From contig PKRE01000002.1 of NCBI GenBank assembly GCA_017577615.1, forward strand, positions 535,592-599,591: a DNA stretch of 64,000 bases, in the 5' to 3' direction. Position 1 is the stretch's first letter. Each line of letters opens with the position of its first letter. Of this stretch, positions 62,844 through 64,000 are shown piece by piece. The notes beneath the pieces were generated by a model that searched no databases, was not told the origin of the DNA, and saw nothing but the letters and a program-made list of their open reading frames with translations. The DNA comes from Gammaproteobacteria bacterium (GTDB lineage Bacteria > Pseudomonadota > Gammaproteobacteria > Steroidobacterales > Steroidobacteraceae). The position numbers and the translations under genes are program-made.

Positions 62844-63539
62844 ATGAAAGGCTCGATCGTTTGGTTGTCCGAACACGACTCGCCCCAAGCGTTCCCGCCC
62901 GTGGATCAAGCGCTGAGCGAACCGGACGGGCTGCTTGCGGCAGGCGGGGACCTCTCCCCTGCCCGGCTCCTCGAAGCGTACCGGCGCGGCATCTTCCCCT
63001 GGTACTCGCGTGGTCAGCCGATTCTGTGGTGGTGTCCCGATCCGCGCGCCGTACTGCTGCCGCACGAGATGAAGGTGTCGCGAAGCCTGGCCAAGTCGAT
63101 TCGCAATCGCGGCTTCGAAACCCGTATCGATACGGCCTTTCGCGAAGTGCTGCGCTACTGCGGAAGCCCGGAGCTGCGCCCGGGCGGCACCTGGCTCTCG
63201 CCCGAGATGCGCGCGGCGTACATGCGGCTGCACAAGCTGGGGTATGCGCACAGCGTCGAAACCTGGCTCGGTGGCCGCCTGGTCGGTGGGCTCTATGGGA
63301 TCGCGCTGGGCCGCGTCTTCTTCGGCGAGTCGATGTTCACTCTGGAGCGCGACGCGTCGAAAGTGGCGCTCAAGCGGCTGTGCGACGAGCTGATCGCGCG
63401 CGGCTTCGAGATCATCGACTGTCAGATGGCGACGTCCCACCTGATCAGCTTGGGCGCACGCCTTATTCCGCGCGGGCAGTTCATCGAGCTGCTGCAAACG
63501 CACATCGGCGACGATCTTGCCCCTCAGCCCTGGCATTGA
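62844..63539 (+). CDS. aat: Leucyl/phenylalanyl-tRNA-protein transferase
   Basis: Adds Leu or Phe to proteins with N-terminal Arg or Lys, marking them for ClpAP. 231 residues, with GLLAAGGDLSPARLLEAYRR, GIFPWYSRGQPILWWCPDPR, the catalytic-region FFGESMFTLERDASK and DCQMATSHLISLGA. The ATG at 62844 yields a family-typical start. No bpt/ate gene follows before infA. Confidence 0.97.
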   Translation: MKGSIVWLSEHDSPQAFPPVDQALSEPDGLLAAGGDLSPARLLEAYRRGIFPWYSRGQPILWWCPDPRAVLLPHEMKVSRSLAKSIRNRGFETRIDTAFREVLRYCGSPELRPGGTWLSPEMRAAYMRLHKLGYAHSVETWLGGRLVGGLYGIALGRVFFGESMFTLERDASKVALKRLCDELIARGFEIIDCQMATSHLISLGARLIPRGQFIELLQTHIGDDLAPQPWH

Positions 63540-63699
63540 TCCCATGGCGCGACCGCTCGACCGTGACGCACCACCATCCTTGCCATCCCCTTGAAATCCC
63601 CACACGCGCCCTCATCGACCAGGCAACTCGCATAAAGGCTCGGATACAAACACCCCGGCGAGACGTTATAGAGCGCGCACGTGGGTCCAGGGACCTGCG

Positions 63700-63728
63700 T
63701 TGCAATAGAACAGGCCTTTATGCACAAT
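63700..63728 (+). promoter_or_regulatory. Candidate infA promoter
   Basis: TTGCAA (63700-63705) and CACAAT (63723-63728) with a 17-nt spacer, 43 nt upstream of the infA ATG. Confidence 0.4.
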
Positions 63729-63771
63729 TCGCGCGCCTTCCTGTCGCGACCGGGCAACTGATAGAGGGTGC

Positions 63772-63990
<219 letters not shown>

Positions 63991-64000
63991 TACGCGTGGC

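Overview
The window is a GC-rich, densely coding bacterial chromosome segment with the gene order of a gammaproteobacterium. Two syntenic blocks support this: ybgC-tolQ-tolR-tolA-tolB-pal-cpoB followed by a tRNA-Lys (also linked to queE and queC), and infA-aat-trxB-ftsK-lolA-rarA-serS at the right end. I see no rRNA, CRISPR array, integrase, transposase or prophage. A Steroidobacterales/Nevskiales/Xanthomonadales-like lineage is my inference from the overall gene set; no single gene proves it.

Layout. 1-2450: 5' end of an aspartokinase gene running off the left edge, an ExeA-like AAA ATPase fused to an FHA domain, and tRNA-Lys. 2588-9354: queC, queE and the complete Tol-Pal envelope operon, all on the minus strand with several 4-nt stop/start overlaps. 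9404-11747: ruvC-ruvA-ruvB resolvasome genes, with ruvB separated from ruvA by a low-complexity element. 11869-14013: RelA-type (p)ppGpp synthetase. 14141-19803: sucA-sucB-lpdA, the 2-oxoglutarate dehydrogenase complex. 20019-23288: an initiating undecaprenyl-phosphate sugar transferase and an unusual fusion of a degenerate thymidylate-kinase-like domain with a serine-acetyltransferase-like domain. 23445-29709: IclR regulator, two adjacent acyl-CoA dehydrogenases with complementary motif loss (probably one heteromeric enzyme), a DUF763 protein and a PQQ-type sugar dehydrogenase lipoprotein. 29793-36467: divergent cbbR and a cbbL-cbbS-cbbX-fbp-prk-cbbZ operon, giving red-type form I RuBisCO, its activase, regeneration of ribulose bisphosphate and disposal of phosphoglycolate. 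36522-50958: accessory envelope and stress genes (PfpI/DJ-1 family, alpha/beta hydrolase, RND pump with lipoprotein adaptor, exported small proteins, CBS protein, a lipoprotein/beta-barrel pair, an exported methyltransferase, a CE15-like esterase, a 50-residue membrane miniprotein, PspC, host-attachment-family protein). 51263-53202: three tRNAs (Arg, Ala, Ser), YjbQ and a membrane-anchored histidine-phosphatase homologue lacking its second histidine. 53461-63990: Bax-inhibitor-1 family protein, serS, rarA, a VanZ-like protein, lolA, ftsK, trxB, a FemAB/GNAT-like protein, aat and infA.

The organism appears able to run the Calvin cycle while retaining a full TCA-cycle dehydrogenase and acyl-CoA oxidation, so facultative autotrophy or mixotrophy is the natural reading; the electron donor is not visible here.

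The most unusual signals are: a dispersed family of intergenic elements built from degenerate GCTGG/CTGTAGG words, often with opposite-orientation words at the two ends; the pseudo-kinase/acetyltransferase fusion; the split acyl-CoA dehydrogenase pair; the signal-peptide-bearing methyltransferase; and the well-translated 50-codon ORF at 49890. I found no self-contained defence or mobile system.
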